Positions 25,646 through 34,304 of a stretch of DNA of 64,000 nucleotides are shown here, piece after piece (positions within the stretch are counted from its first letter, which is position 1; the number at the start of each line of letters is the position of its first letter). Source of the stretch: Acidobacteriota bacterium (GTDB lineage: Bacteria; Acidobacteriota; Thermoanaerobaculia; Multivoradales; Multivoraceae); assembly GCA_029263415.1 (NCBI GenBank), contig JAJCXN010000009.1:186001-250000 (forward strand). The letters are read 5' to 3'. The position numbers and the translations under genes are program-made. The notes under the pieces are model-generated. The model searched no databases, was not told the origin of the DNA, and worked only from the letters and a program-made list of their open reading frames with translations.

Positions 25646-26083
25646 CTAGCTTCCGGTGGTTGGCTCTTCTGGGGCTAGTCGGACGCGCCAACTTGAGGGG
25701 TTCTGGCCCGTTAGTTTGACGAAGTTGCGCTCAAACGTCCTCAGGTCGGTATAGCCAACGCGAGCTGCAACGTCGCTGATGGTGCTCCGGGGCTCTGTCC
25801 TAAGAATCTCGATGGCCTTCGTTACGCGTACCGCGTTCATCCAGCGGACAAAGGTGATGCCCACCTTCTCACGGAAGTAGGCCGAGAAGTAGGTCCGCTC
25901 GAAACCGGCCACTGCCGCCGCCTCACTCAGCAAAACACGACGATCCAGGTTGGCCTCGAGATGTTCGCGAACGCGACGAAGGGCGTCGTCTTCTTCGAAC
26001 GCACGAGAGCGACGACGCGGCTCGAACGGCGATGTAGTGACCATGGTCAATCTGAATTCAGGTAGCAGGTTGGGGGACACCAT
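25646..26083 (-). CDS. AraC-family DNA-binding protein lacking a sensor domain
   Basis: A 145-residue protein made almost entirely of the AraC/XylS double helix-turn-helix (about residues 35-135). The first helix pair is LLSEAAAVAGFERTYFSAYF and the second is ISDVAARVGYTDLRTFERNF, followed by the family end KLTGQNPSSWR. The first 30 residues are short and basic, with no room for a ligand-binding or cupin domain. It is therefore a stand-alone DNA-binding form, as in MarA/SoxS-type regulators. It is convergent with batE and follows the TPR-PDZ gene's direction. Targets are unknown. Confidence 0.9.
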   Translation of the reverse strand: MVSPNLLPEFRLTMVTTSPFEPRRRSRAFEEDDALRRVREHLEANLDRRVLLSEAAAVAGFERTYFSAYFREKVGITFVRWMNAVRVTKAIEILRTEPRSTISDVAARVGYTDLRTFERNFVKLTGQNPSSWRVRLAPEEPTTGS

Positions 26084-26143
26084 CTTGTCTCGCGGTCTGT
26101 GAGCGTTTTTTGGATCTGCCTGAACGGCGCGCCGATAACAATA

Positions 26144-28078
26144 CTAGATGCAGACTAGCGCCATCGGTCGGTCCGCACGAACGATATCGAGACGAAGCCC
26201 GGTGGTATCGCCCCTCATCGCCCGTTCGACGCTGGCGCTAGAAGCAGTTGAGGCACCACCAACACGGATCATGAGATCACCGGCCTCCAGACCACAGCGA
26301 CTGGCCTTGGAATCTAGCTCGACGCGCTCGACGCGGATCACGTTGCGGCCGGTCTGGGACCACCGGAAAGGTGACAGCTCAAGGCCAAGAGCCAAGGACC
26401 TGGTTCCCTGGCTCTTGGCGCCGGGGGCCTCATTCGTTTCGGCTGCTGGTAGGCGCTCCTCTCGTCGCGCTCCGGCAGAGTCGGCGGCGCCCGCGGCGCC
26501 CAGTTTCCCAGCCCCCAGCGACACACCCCCCCCGGTCGACCACGCCCGGCGCGTTGGAGCGGCTGGGAGTGAGGCTGCGGATGCATTGGCAGCTGGCCCG
26601 GCGCCACCCTGCTTCGCTCTGGGGCCTTGCTCCGCAGTGAGACCTTGGTCCGCTATCAGACTGCGTGCGAGTTCGAGGTTCGCTCGAACCTCGTTCAACT
26701 CGGGGTTGTCCACTAGCAGGCGTTCGAAAACCTCGACCGCTGTCTGGTACTGGCCGGCCAGATAGTGGCTGTTGCCTAACAGATTACGAAGGTCGATTCG
26801 GTCGGGTGCCATCGAGACGGCCTTCTTGACCTGGGCGATAGCTTCTTCGTGACGGTCTTGATCAGAGAGCAAACGCCCATGCATGGCAATCGGTTCGACG
26901 CGTTGTGGGTAGAGGTCGAGCGCCGTGCCGATGGCAGCACTAGCCGCGGTTGGATCGGAATCACGGTTGAGGCGGGCGCTCGCAACCAGCGCCAAGACCT
27001 TGCCCTCATGATCGACGCTATCTGTTGGCTCAAGTTCGGCGGCGCGTCTGTAAGCAACCGCGGCCCCAGGATTGTCGTTCATAGCTTCGCGCACCTGTCC
27101 CAACTCATGCCATACCGAACTCGAGGCGGGCAAGGTTTCACTGAGGTTGATGAGAAAGGACTCTGCATCGCGCTGCCGACCGAGCCGAGAAAGTAGTCGC
27201 GAGTGAAGGATTGCGGTTTGCCGATCTGCGGGCTCGATCTCGAGCACTGAACCGTAGGCTGCGACGGCACTCTCCAGGAGCCCTTGCCGCTCGTAGCTGG
27301 ACGCAAGTTCGAGCCAAAGCTGACGCTGAAGCTTCCCGGTTACCCTTCGAATTTCGGTGCTAATGCCGTCGAGGCTACCGCTGCGGATCCGAGCGAGAGC
27401 CATCAGGCTCATTGTTCGCTGTTGGGTGTCAGGGTCCAAGAGTGCTAGATCAGCGCTGAAGGGAGCGAGCGTGGCGGCAGCTGCGCTTGGCTTTCCAGCA
27501 TTGAGTTGAATCACGGCCAACTGCAACCGGACTGCATGGCGCTCTGGCTGAAGCTCCATGAGCTCTTGGTAGAGCTGAATCGCCTGATCTGGCTTGTTGG
27601 CTTCGACCGCCGCCTGGGCAGCGGTGGTCAGTGAAATTGCACGGTTGGAACGTGTGGTCTCTACCTCGATCCGGATCGCCTGAAGCCGCTGAAGGAAATC
27701 GGCGCTGTAGGCCGATGGGTCCGGTCTGATATCAGGATGCTTTCCAACGGCGATGCGTAGGGCGTTGTCGCGCTCCGGAATGTCCTCGTCCTGATGGTGG
27801 ATCCACGCAGCTATGACTGCGAAGCGTCCTCCCTCGGTCTCGTTTGTGGACCGTTCGGCAAGCTCGAGATAGCTCGTTGCGGCCCCAGAAAGGTCGTCCT
27901 CGGCGTATAGAGCACTGGCTTGGCGTTCGAGAGTCGCTACCGCATCCGGGTTCAGCGGTTGAGCGTCAGCTCCGTTGCTAACCAGCACGAATGCCAGACT
28001 GAAGGCGACGACAGCCAGGGACGGCCTGCCGAGTATGCATTGTAGAGCGCCAGCCCGTTTCGCGCTGTAGGGCTTCAT
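26144..28078 (-). CDS. Exported TPR protein with C-terminal PDZ domain
   Basis: A 644-residue secreted or periplasmic protein. The start is the ATG at 28078, in an ATGA overlap with the kinase gene stop. An ATG four codons earlier lies inside the kinase gene. Residues 1-40 form a signal peptide ending GADAQ. About ten TPR-like helical repeats cover residues 45-480 (for example LAVIQLNAGKPSAAAATLAP and AYGSVLEIEPADRQTAILHS). A low-complexity Ala/Gly/Pro linker of about 80 residues follows. The last 80 residues resemble a PDZ domain (SKASRCGLEAGDLMIRVGGA). Being coupled to the kinase gene suggests that the two work in one signalling or assembly pathway (inference). Confidence 0.82.
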   Translation of the reverse strand: MKPYSAKRAGALQCILGRPSLAVVAFSLAFVLVSNGADAQPLNPDAVATLERQASALYAEDDLSGAATSYLELAERSTNETEGGRFAVIAAWIHHQDEDIPERDNALRIAVGKHPDIRPDPSAYSADFLQRLQAIRIEVETTRSNRAISLTTAAQAAVEANKPDQAIQLYQELMELQPERHAVRLQLAVIQLNAGKPSAAAATLAPFSADLALLDPDTQQRTMSLMALARIRSGSLDGISTEIRRVTGKLQRQLWLELASSYERQGLLESAVAAYGSVLEIEPADRQTAILHSRLLSRLGRQRDAESFLINLSETLPASSSVWHELGQVREAMNDNPGAAVAYRRAAELEPTDSVDHEGKVLALVASARLNRDSDPTAASAAIGTALDLYPQRVEPIAMHGRLLSDQDRHEEAIAQVKKAVSMAPDRIDLRNLLGNSHYLAGQYQTAVEVFERLLVDNPELNEVRANLELARSLIADQGLTAEQGPRAKQGGAGPAANASAASLPAAPTRRAWSTGGGVSLGAGKLGAAGAADSAGARREERLPAAETNEAPGAKSQGTRSLALGLELSPFRWSQTGRNVIRVERVELDSKASRCGLEAGDLMIRVGGASTASSASVERAMRGDTTGLRLDIVRADRPMALVCI

Positions 28079-29946
28079 TGGGGTGCCCATGGCTTGGTGC
28101 TTGTGACTGGCGATTCCTTGGAATCGACGTTGACGGTGATGATGGTCTCCTCGGCGCTATTAACGATTAGCGGGAACGAGGTTGCATTGACTGTTTCGGT
28201 CGCGGAGGTGGATGCGCTGACCTGGTAGTTGCCCGGCGGCATTGGCTGCTCACTGATAGGCGCCCAGCCGATCGGATCGTCGTCGATGCGGATGAAGGCT
28301 TGTGAGGCTCCGAGTGCCGCTCGAATGGTAACTGCTCCGGGCCGCTCGAGCCGAGTCTTGACGAGCGTTTCCTGATTGGCGTGAATGCTCACTTGCCGCC
28401 GTTCAGATTGCGATTCGTTCCAGCTGGTATCGGGGTCGTCTTCGAGACTAAAAAGCACAGTATGCTCGCCTGGCGGCAATTTTACCTGTTGGGTTCGGCG
28501 CAGGGAAAGAGTCCTTCCTCGCACCAGCGCCGTCATCTCGGGATTCCAAGCAGGCTCGACTAGCAGAGTTCCTAGTTCGAGAGGTACGGTCGCTACGACG
28601 CCGTCCTCAAGCGGAGATGCCGTGGTCTTGGCCGGCTCCGTCGACCTGCTGGCCAAGTCCTCGCTCGCCTGAACATCGCCGGCGTGGACCGGCGAAGCGG
28701 CGCTGGCGGTTGGTAGGTCCCTCGGCGCTTCCGGTGGAATGGGTCGGCCAAAGAACCAGGTGGCCGCCACGGCTCCGAGCACACCCATGAGCGCCAGCCC
28801 CACAACCAATCTCATAAGGGACGGGCCTTGGGGAGCCTCAACTGCGCCTTGAGGAGCCTCAACTGCGGCTTGAAGAGCCTCAACTGCAGAGCCCGCCCTA
28901 GTTGGCCGAGGACGGTGTTCCTGAGGCTTGACTAGATCCGGGTTCGCCTTGTGGACCATAATCGGTTGATCCAACTGTTGCGTTCGTTCACTGTCGTCTT
29001 TAGGTTCGTCCTCGCGTGCGATTGCTAATGACACGACCGGCGGATCGGCACCGGACGCCTGATCAGTGGTGACGGTACCTAGATCGAAATCAGGGCTACC
29101 CTCAGTGGAGCGCGAGAAGTCCTCTGCAGGTCTTTGGGCCGAGTCCTCCCCTAGGATGGCGTCGAAGTCTGCAAGCACCGATCCGAAGTCGTGGTGGCGA
29201 TCGCTCGGGTCCTTCTCCATGCATCGCTGGACGAGTGTCGAAAGCGCGTCTGGGCACCCGGACCAATGCTGGGTAATGGGTGCGGGCGCGGACTCCATCG
29301 CCGCAACCAACACCGCATCCGAATCATCACCTGGGAAAGGACGCTCCAGGCAGAATAGCTCATATGCGGTAACTCCGAAGGAGTAGATGTCGCAGCGTTC
29401 GTCGACCTTCTCTCCACGAATCTGCTCTGGAGCCAGGTAGGCGGCGGTACCCATGGTCTCACCGGCAAGCGTGAGCTGTGCGTCGTTGTCCAGGGACTGC
29501 GCAATCCCAAAGTCCATCAGCTTGATCTGTCCGTCAGGCAGTACCCGCACGTTCGATGGCTTCACATCGCGATGAATCACTCGCCGACTGTGCGCGTGTC
29601 GGAGGCCTCTCGCCAACTGGATGAGGTACTGCAATTTGGTTGTGACTGAGAGGTCCTCCTCTCGGGCAATCTTCTGGTCGAGGTCTTCGCCTTCCAAGAA
29701 CTCTTGGACCAGATAAGGGGTTCCATCCTCAGTGGAGAAGTCGTATGTCGCGGTCAGGTTCCGGTGGTGCAGCGATCCCGCCAGCGCTGCTTCCTGCTCG
29801 AAACGGGCGATCAGTTCAGCGTCCTGTGAGCTACAGGTCTTGATCGCAACTCGGCGTTTGAGATCGGGATCGTAGGCCTCGAAAACCTCACCAAAGCCGC
29901 CCTCACCAATTTTGGCAACAACGTCGTAGCGGCCGAATTTCGTCAA
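28075..29946 (-). CDS. Membrane Ser/Thr protein kinase with PEGA-like C terminus
   Basis: A eukaryotic-type kinase (PknB family), 623 residues from a TTG at 29946 with AGGGG six bases upstream. An in-frame ATG at 30018 has no ribosome site and faces the neighbouring start codon at only 7 bp. The kinase domain covers residues 5-265: glycine loop GEGGFGEVFEA, K36 in VAIK, HRDVKPSN (D127), DFG at 145-147 and APEQ. After a low-complexity linker with a repeated VEAPQGA segment comes a single membrane helix (about 390-410, LVVGLALMGVLGAVAATWFF). The C-terminal external part has two PEGA-like beta segments. It overlaps the TPR-PDZ gene by four bases. Confidence 0.93.
   Translation of the reverse strand: MTKFGRYDVVAKIGEGGFGEVFEAYDPDLKRRVAIKTCSSQDAELIARFEQEAALAGSLHHRNLTATYDFSTEDGTPYLVQEFLEGEDLDQKIAREEDLSVTTKLQYLIQLARGLRHAHSRRVIHRDVKPSNVRVLPDGQIKLMDFGIAQSLDNDAQLTLAGETMGTAAYLAPEQIRGEKVDERCDIYSFGVTAYELFCLERPFPGDDSDAVLVAAMESAPAPITQHWSGCPDALSTLVQRCMEKDPSDRHHDFGSVLADFDAILGEDSAQRPAEDFSRSTEGSPDFDLGTVTTDQASGADPPVVSLAIAREDEPKDDSERTQQLDQPIMVHKANPDLVKPQEHRPRPTRAGSAVEALQAAVEAPQGAVEAPQGPSLMRLVVGLALMGVLGAVAATWFFGRPIPPEAPRDLPTASAASPVHAGDVQASEDLASRSTEPAKTTASPLEDGVVATVPLELGTLLVEPAWNPEMTALVRGRTLSLRRTQQVKLPPGEHTVLFSLEDDPDTSWNESQSERRQVSIHANQETLVKTRLERPGAVTIRAALGASQAFIRIDDDPIGWAPISEQPMPPGNYQVSASTSATETVNATSFPLIVNSAEETIITVNVDSKESPVTSTKPWAPQ
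28832..28888 (-). repeat. Three in-frame tandem 21-bp repeats in the kinase linker
   Basis: Three nearly identical 21-bp copies encode a repeated AVEA-Q seven-residue unit between the kinase domain and the membrane helix. The unit length is a multiple of three, so the reading frame is kept. Confidence 0.8.
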
Positions 29947-30025
29947 GCACTGCCCCTTGCGAGTGGCATCAGTTGGATTATGGGCGGAGCCCGCTCGATT
30001 GAACTCGAAGGATAGCATTGGCTCA

Positions 30026-31090
30026 ATGACTACTAAGAACTGCAATCCAAGCGCAGTCGACCACCTCAAAATCTGGGCTGAGGGACTGGTCTCAGAGGGT
30101 GCCTTCAGTGCGATCGCCCTAGCGGGTCGCTCAGCCAAGTGTGAGTTTTCAGCCTACGGGAGTTGCGAAGACGCAGAGTCCCTGTTTGACCTCGCATCCC
30201 TCACCAAACCTTTCCTTGCGACAACCGCGCTGTGGTTGGCAGCTCGAGGTGAGCTGGATCTGCAGGCCACCGTGTTCCCAGAAGCGGCGTGCTGGGCGGC
30301 GCCCGATCCGCACAGCACGCAAGCGATCACGCTGGATCTGCTGTTGCGCCACCTAAGTGGAGCGGTCGCCTGGTGGCCCGTTGAGGTCCTAGACCAAGGC
30401 TCCGTGTTGACGCCCAGACTGTGGGGTAAGGAACGTGGTGTGTACAGTGATATTGGATACATGGCAGCGGCGCGCTGGATCGAGGCGGTGACCGAGCGCC
30501 CGTTGTGGGCCTCCGTTGAGCGCTGTTTCGGGGATCTGTTACCCGGCTTGATCGCGAACAAGCAAGTGGTCGCAGCGCCGGATATCGACTGTGCCATCTC
30601 GCGCGTTCTTCCATGCCGAATGAACAGCGCGAAAGAGGTCGACCTCGCCAAGGGGATTGGTGTTGAGTTGCCACTGCGCCGGGCACCAGAGCTAGGCGAG
30701 GTACAGGATGGCAACGCACGATTCCTCGCGAACCAGTCGGGCATACTGGCCGGGCATGCAGGTCTCTTCGGCACCATCGACGCTGCGCTTCGACTCGGCG
30801 AGTTGTGGCTGAAGGGGTCTGGCAGTCGTGGCTTCCAAGTTCAGATGCATCAGGAGATGGATTCCAGTCTCGACCCACGGGAAGGTCGATTCCTTGGTTG
30901 GTTCCGGGAGGCCGCTTCAAGCGCCCAGTTCTTTCATACCGGGTTCACCGGCGGTGGAATCTGGGTTGATCGCGAGCTGGGCACAGTTCGAGTGATGCTC
31001 GGGCACCGGACCGACCCCATGGTAGGACTCGCTCCAATCCGCGCGGGCTTCCTCGAGTTGGCGCAAAAGGCACTCAACGAGTCCACATAG
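30026..31090 (+). CDS. Beta-lactamase / penicillin-binding-protein-like serine hydrolase
   Basis: A 354-residue protein of the class C beta-lactamase superfamily (serine hydrolase). The nucleophile motif S-x-x-K is SLTK at 58-61. The Y-x-N-like motif is YSDIGY at about 141. The third motif is HTGFTGGGIWV near 305. No clear signal peptide is present, so it may be cytoplasmic, which would suit an esterase or peptidase rather than a resistance enzyme. The start is the ATG at 30026. GAAGGA lies some 13 bases upstream. It diverges from the kinase gene. The true substrate cannot be named from sequence. Confidence 0.85.
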   Translation: MTTKNCNPSAVDHLKIWAEGLVSEGAFSAIALAGRSAKCEFSAYGSCEDAESLFDLASLTKPFLATTALWLAARGELDLQATVFPEAACWAAPDPHSTQAITLDLLLRHLSGAVAWWPVEVLDQGSVLTPRLWGKERGVYSDIGYMAAARWIEAVTERPLWASVERCFGDLLPGLIANKQVVAAPDIDCAISRVLPCRMNSAKEVDLAKGIGVELPLRRAPELGEVQDGNARFLANQSGILAGHAGLFGTIDAALRLGELWLKGSGSRGFQVQMHQEMDSSLDPREGRFLGWFREAASSAQFFHTGFTGGGIWVDRELGTVRVMLGHRTDPMVGLAPIRAGFLELAQKALNEST

Positions 31091-31246
31091 GAATTGTCCA
31101 ATCATGGCACGGGTTTGCATCCTCGACCGCAACCACCTCCGTGCATCGAGCACAGCGTAGCCTGCTAGACTGCGCTGCCTTTCGCACAACAATTTCATGG
31201 ATCAAGCTCCGCCCGACGGATGGTGGACTTCTGAGGATCGACTCCT

Positions 31247-32935
31247 ATGCTTGAGAACATCGGCAACGCTATTGCAAACACGATCAACAACCTTCTTGGC
31301 CCGCTCGCCCGCTTTCTAGAACACTATGTTTGGGCATGGCCCCAAGACGTTCCACTGCTTGCCGTTCTACTGCTAGGGACTGGTGTCTTCATTACGGTAC
31401 GCCTCGGATTCGTTCAGCTCAGAGGCTTCAAGCACGCGATCGATATCGTGCGAGGCAAGTACGACAACGATGATGACGATGGTGACCTAGCCCATTTTCA
31501 GGCGCTGACCACAGCGTTGTCGGCAACCGTCGGCATCGGCAACATCGCCGGTGTTGCGATCGCGATTCGCATGGGCGGCCCGGGCGCACTGTTCTGGATG
31601 TGGGTGACGGCCTTTTTGGGCATGGCGCTCAAGTTTGCGGAGTGCACTCTGGCTGTGATGTACCGCAAGGTGAACGACGACGGTTCAATTTCCGGTGGCC
31701 CGATGTACTACATCGAGAAGGGGCTGGGAGAACGCTACGGTCGGTCCTTCAAGGGAATGGCCATGCTGTTCGCGTTCTTGGCAATGATCTGCTCGTTTGG
31801 TACTGGCAACATGAACCAGGCCAACACCATGGCCGACCAGTTGCAAGCGCAGTTCGGCATCGCCCCAATCTTTTCGGCCATGGTCTTCTCTGCATTGGTT
31901 GCAGTGATCATCATTGGCGGGATCAAGCGAATCGGTCGAGTGACCTCGGTGCTCGCACCGGCGATGGCCGCCATCTACGTGGGCGCCGCCATGATCATCA
32001 TCTTCTTGAATGCGGCTCACGTGCCTTCCGCGTTTGGCACGATCATCGGCGAGGCCTTCTCGCCGACCTCGATGGTCGGCGGTGCGGCTGGCTCCTTCCT
32101 GATGACGCTGATGTGGGGCATTCGCCGTGGCTTGTTCAGTAACGAGGCAGGGCAGGGCAGTGCACCGATCGCGCACGCAACCGCCAAGACAGACGAGCCA
32201 GTTCGTGAGGGCCTGGTGGCTTCGCTCGAGCCATTCATCGATACGCTGGTTATCTGCACGATGACCGGCCTAGTGATCGTCATGACTGGCGCTTTCCGTG
32301 AGAAGGTCGAGCAGACGTTCACTCTGGGCGAGGTCACTGGTGTCACCCAGAGCGTCGACGACACCGGATTACAAGCCGCGCTTTCCGCCAGCACCGCGGG
32401 CGAATTGCAGGTCGTCAACGGTCGATTGGTTGGTGGCACCTTGGTTCACCTGGGCGCTGTGGTCGAAGATCCGCGCTGGGTCGGTGGTGACGGTGCGCCC
32501 TGGTCGGGCCAACTTTCGATGGAGGACGGTGGTGGCCTTTCGAGCACCAGTGACGGCCCAAGAGTCCGCGGACGTGGGCTCTTGAACGGTGCACCGATGA
32601 CCGCGCGAGCATTCCAGTCGGGACTACCAGGAAGTCGCGGCAACCTGATTGTCACTTTCTCGGTGCTGCTGTTCGCTGTGTCAACAGCAATCTCGTGGTC
32701 CTACTACGGTGATCGTTCGACCGAGTACCTGTTCGGGAGCAGAGCGGTGCCGATCTATCGATGGGTCTACATTGGATTCTTCTTCGTCGGCTGTCTTCTG
32801 CCTCTGCAGACGGTTTGGATTTTCGGCGATGTTGCATTGGGTCTGATGTCGTTCCCGAACTTGCTGAGCCTTATTCTGCTATCCGGACTAGTTGCCAAGG
32901 CCTCCAAGGACTACTTCGCTCGTCAGAAAGGCTAA
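31247..32935 (+). CDS. Alanine/glycine:cation symporter (AGCS) with an inserted soluble loop
   Basis: A 562-residue sodium- or proton-coupled amino acid importer of the inner membrane. The family signature is clear: LSATVGIGNIAGVAIAIRMG near residue 91, WVTAFLGMALKFAECTLAV, GGPMYYIEKGLG, and SNEAGQGSAPIAHATAKTDE near 298. The family is usually about 450 residues. Here a hydrophilic segment of about 100 residues (353-450), rich in Gly, Val and Thr, separates two late membrane helices. A second acidic stretch, YDNDDDDGD, follows the first helices. The frame is intact. AGGA lies before the ATG. Substrate is probably alanine or glycine. Confidence 0.93.
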   Translation: MLENIGNAIANTINNLLGPLARFLEHYVWAWPQDVPLLAVLLLGTGVFITVRLGFVQLRGFKHAIDIVRGKYDNDDDDGDLAHFQALTTALSATVGIGNIAGVAIAIRMGGPGALFWMWVTAFLGMALKFAECTLAVMYRKVNDDGSISGGPMYYIEKGLGERYGRSFKGMAMLFAFLAMICSFGTGNMNQANTMADQLQAQFGIAPIFSAMVFSALVAVIIIGGIKRIGRVTSVLAPAMAAIYVGAAMIIIFLNAAHVPSAFGTIIGEAFSPTSMVGGAAGSFLMTLMWGIRRGLFSNEAGQGSAPIAHATAKTDEPVREGLVASLEPFIDTLVICTMTGLVIVMTGAFREKVEQTFTLGEVTGVTQSVDDTGLQAALSASTAGELQVVNGRLVGGTLVHLGAVVEDPRWVGGDGAPWSGQLSMEDGGGLSSTSDGPRVRGRGLLNGAPMTARAFQSGLPGSRGNLIVTFSVLLFAVSTAISWSYYGDRSTEYLFGSRAVPIYRWVYIGFFFVGCLLPLQTVWIFGDVALGLMSFPNLLSLILLSGLVAKASKDYFARQKG

Positions 32936-33472
32936 CGCTGAGCAAGACGCGACCTGTTCAAGCAAGGAAGCTCGGTGCGGAAGCGCCGAGTGAGCCTGCA
33001 AAGTTCGAGCGAATTCAAATGTGGGCCCAGCAACCCCTTGGGTGCTTGGTATTTGGCGGCTCACAGAACCTTGATCCGCCACGAATCCCGTGCTGAGAAC
33101 GATCGGGTACCCGGTAGGTGCCGGTGCTGTGCAAGGAACTCTCTTGATCCGCTGGAGCGAATTCGCTTGGCGGACCACGAATGGCTGAGGCGAACGAACG
33201 CGCCGGCTTAAATCCAGTTGGGGACGGGATCCCGCAGGCTCCGCCCGCGTGCTCCTTCATGCGGGAGGCGTGTCGAGGACCGGGTCCTTGACTGCCTGGT
33301 AGGTAGCTTCCGGCTAAGGCCACAGCTCGGACTTCCACAAAGAGCTGAGCGACTGCGATTGGATTCCGCGTCCTTGATAGATGGAGCACAGTGCTTGGCG
33401 TGCCGTGCTCCAACGAATTTTGCAGCGGCACGCCTCCGACGCCCGTGTCGGCCGGCGGGAGCGAGGCTACTT
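32936..33472. other. Gene-free stretch rich in inverted repeats upstream of radC
   Basis: No credible gene lies in these roughly 540 bases. Strong potential hairpins are CTCGGTGC-GGAA-GCGCCGAG (32971-32990), a stem of eight base pairs at 33244-33265, GGAGCAC/GTGCTCC (33383-33411), and CCGAC/GTCGG (33436-33451). A nine-base pair GGCGTGCCG/CGGCACGCC (33397-33434) overlaps the third hairpin, so the two exclude each other. Two direct repeats, CTTGATCCGC (33070 and 33143) and GAGCGAATTC (33007 and 33155), suggest an old internal duplication. It may encode a structured RNA or a long leader for radC. I could not match it to RNase P, tmRNA, SRP or 6S RNA. Confidence 0.5.
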
Positions 33473-33478
33473 AGGAGG
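33473..33478 (+). promoter_or_regulatory. Ribosome binding site fixing a TTG start for radC
   Basis: A perfect AGGAGG lies seven bases before the TTG at 33486. The in-frame ATG at 33381 falls inside the hairpin-rich region and has no such site. Confidence 0.8.
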
Positions 33479-33485
33479 ACCCGGC

Positions 33486-34304
33486 TTGGACCACCAACAG
33501 ATCTCAGATTCGCCTAATCCGACCAGCGAGCCACCCGGTTTCCTGGACTCAGCGCCCCCGCCAGCGCCGTGCGATAACGCGGGGCGACAGCCGCGCGAGC
33601 GGCTGATGCGGTTTGGTGCGGCAACGTTGAGCGATAGTGAGCTGATTGCACTGTTGCTAGGCACCGGCACCCGAGGAGAGTCGGTGCACGACATGTCGGC
33701 TCGACTGCTGGCCGAGGCGGGCGGCCTTTCCGGTTTGCGCATGGCCGACCCCCTCACCGTAGCTCGCAAGGGCGTTGGACCCGCAAAGGCCTCTCGAGTT
33801 CTTGCCGCCGTGGAGCTTGCGACTCGGCTCGCGTTTCGGGAGTTGCCGAAGCGGCTTCCGCTGGACCGGCCGGAATCGTCTGCGCGCTATCTGCTCCTAC
33901 GCTATGGCGTGAGGGATCAGGAGGTGATGGGAGCTCTGTTCCTCAATGTGCGCAATCACGTGATCTATGAGACCGAGATTTTCCGCGGAACCCTGCGTCG
34001 CGCTGCAGTCGAACCCAGAGCGATTCTGAGAGTCGCCTTGAGCGTTGGTGCAGCGGGCGTGTTGATGTTTCATACTCATCCGAGTGGCGATCCGACTCCG
34101 AGTGCCGAGGACCTGGCGTTTACGGAACGCCTGGACCGGGCGCTAGATGCGATCGGCCTGCAGCTTGTCGATCATTTGATTCTCGGTGACGTTGAAAGAT
34201 GGACATCTTTGCGTCGCTGTGGGGCTCTGGCTTCCGCTCGGCGCAAGAAAGCACCAAGCGAGAGATCGCTTGCCCGACCGTCGCGACCCCAGATAGGTAG
34301 ATGA
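33486..34304 (+). CDS. radC: RadC family JAB/MPN metalloprotein
   Basis: A 272-residue protein starting at TTG (33486), with a preceding AGGAGG. An N-terminal helix-hairpin-helix part (residues about 35-115, PRERLMRFGAATLSDSELIA) precedes the JAB/MPN zinc domain, whose metal motif is HTHPSGDPTPSAED (H-x-H and D). The C terminus after about residue 245 is a basic tail. RadC proteins are linked to DNA repair and recombination, but their catalytic role is unsettled. It ends in an ATGA overlap with larC, so the two are coupled. Confidence 0.93.
   Translation: MDHQQISDSPNPTSEPPGFLDSAPPPAPCDNAGRQPRERLMRFGAATLSDSELIALLLGTGTRGESVHDMSARLLAEAGGLSGLRMADPLTVARKGVGPAKASRVLAAVELATRLAFRELPKRLPLDRPESSARYLLLRYGVRDQEVMGALFLNVRNHVIYETEIFRGTLRRAAVEPRAILRVALSVGAAGVLMFHTHPSGDPTPSAEDLAFTERLDRALDAIGLQLVDHLILGDVERWTSLRRCGALASARRKKAPSERSLARPSRPQIGR

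Noticed and set aside
26148-26765. A 205-codon plus-strand frame opposite the TPR-PDZ gene
   Set aside because: Low-complexity Ala/Pro/Arg composition. It mirrors the linker of the real gene.
33326-33338. Minus-strand GTGGAAGTCCGAG, similar to the start of RNase P RNA (GAGGAAAGTCCGGGC)
   Set aside because: One base is missing, the partner segment (ACAGAA and GGCTTA in order) is absent, and the rest of the region cannot be folded into RNase P RNA.
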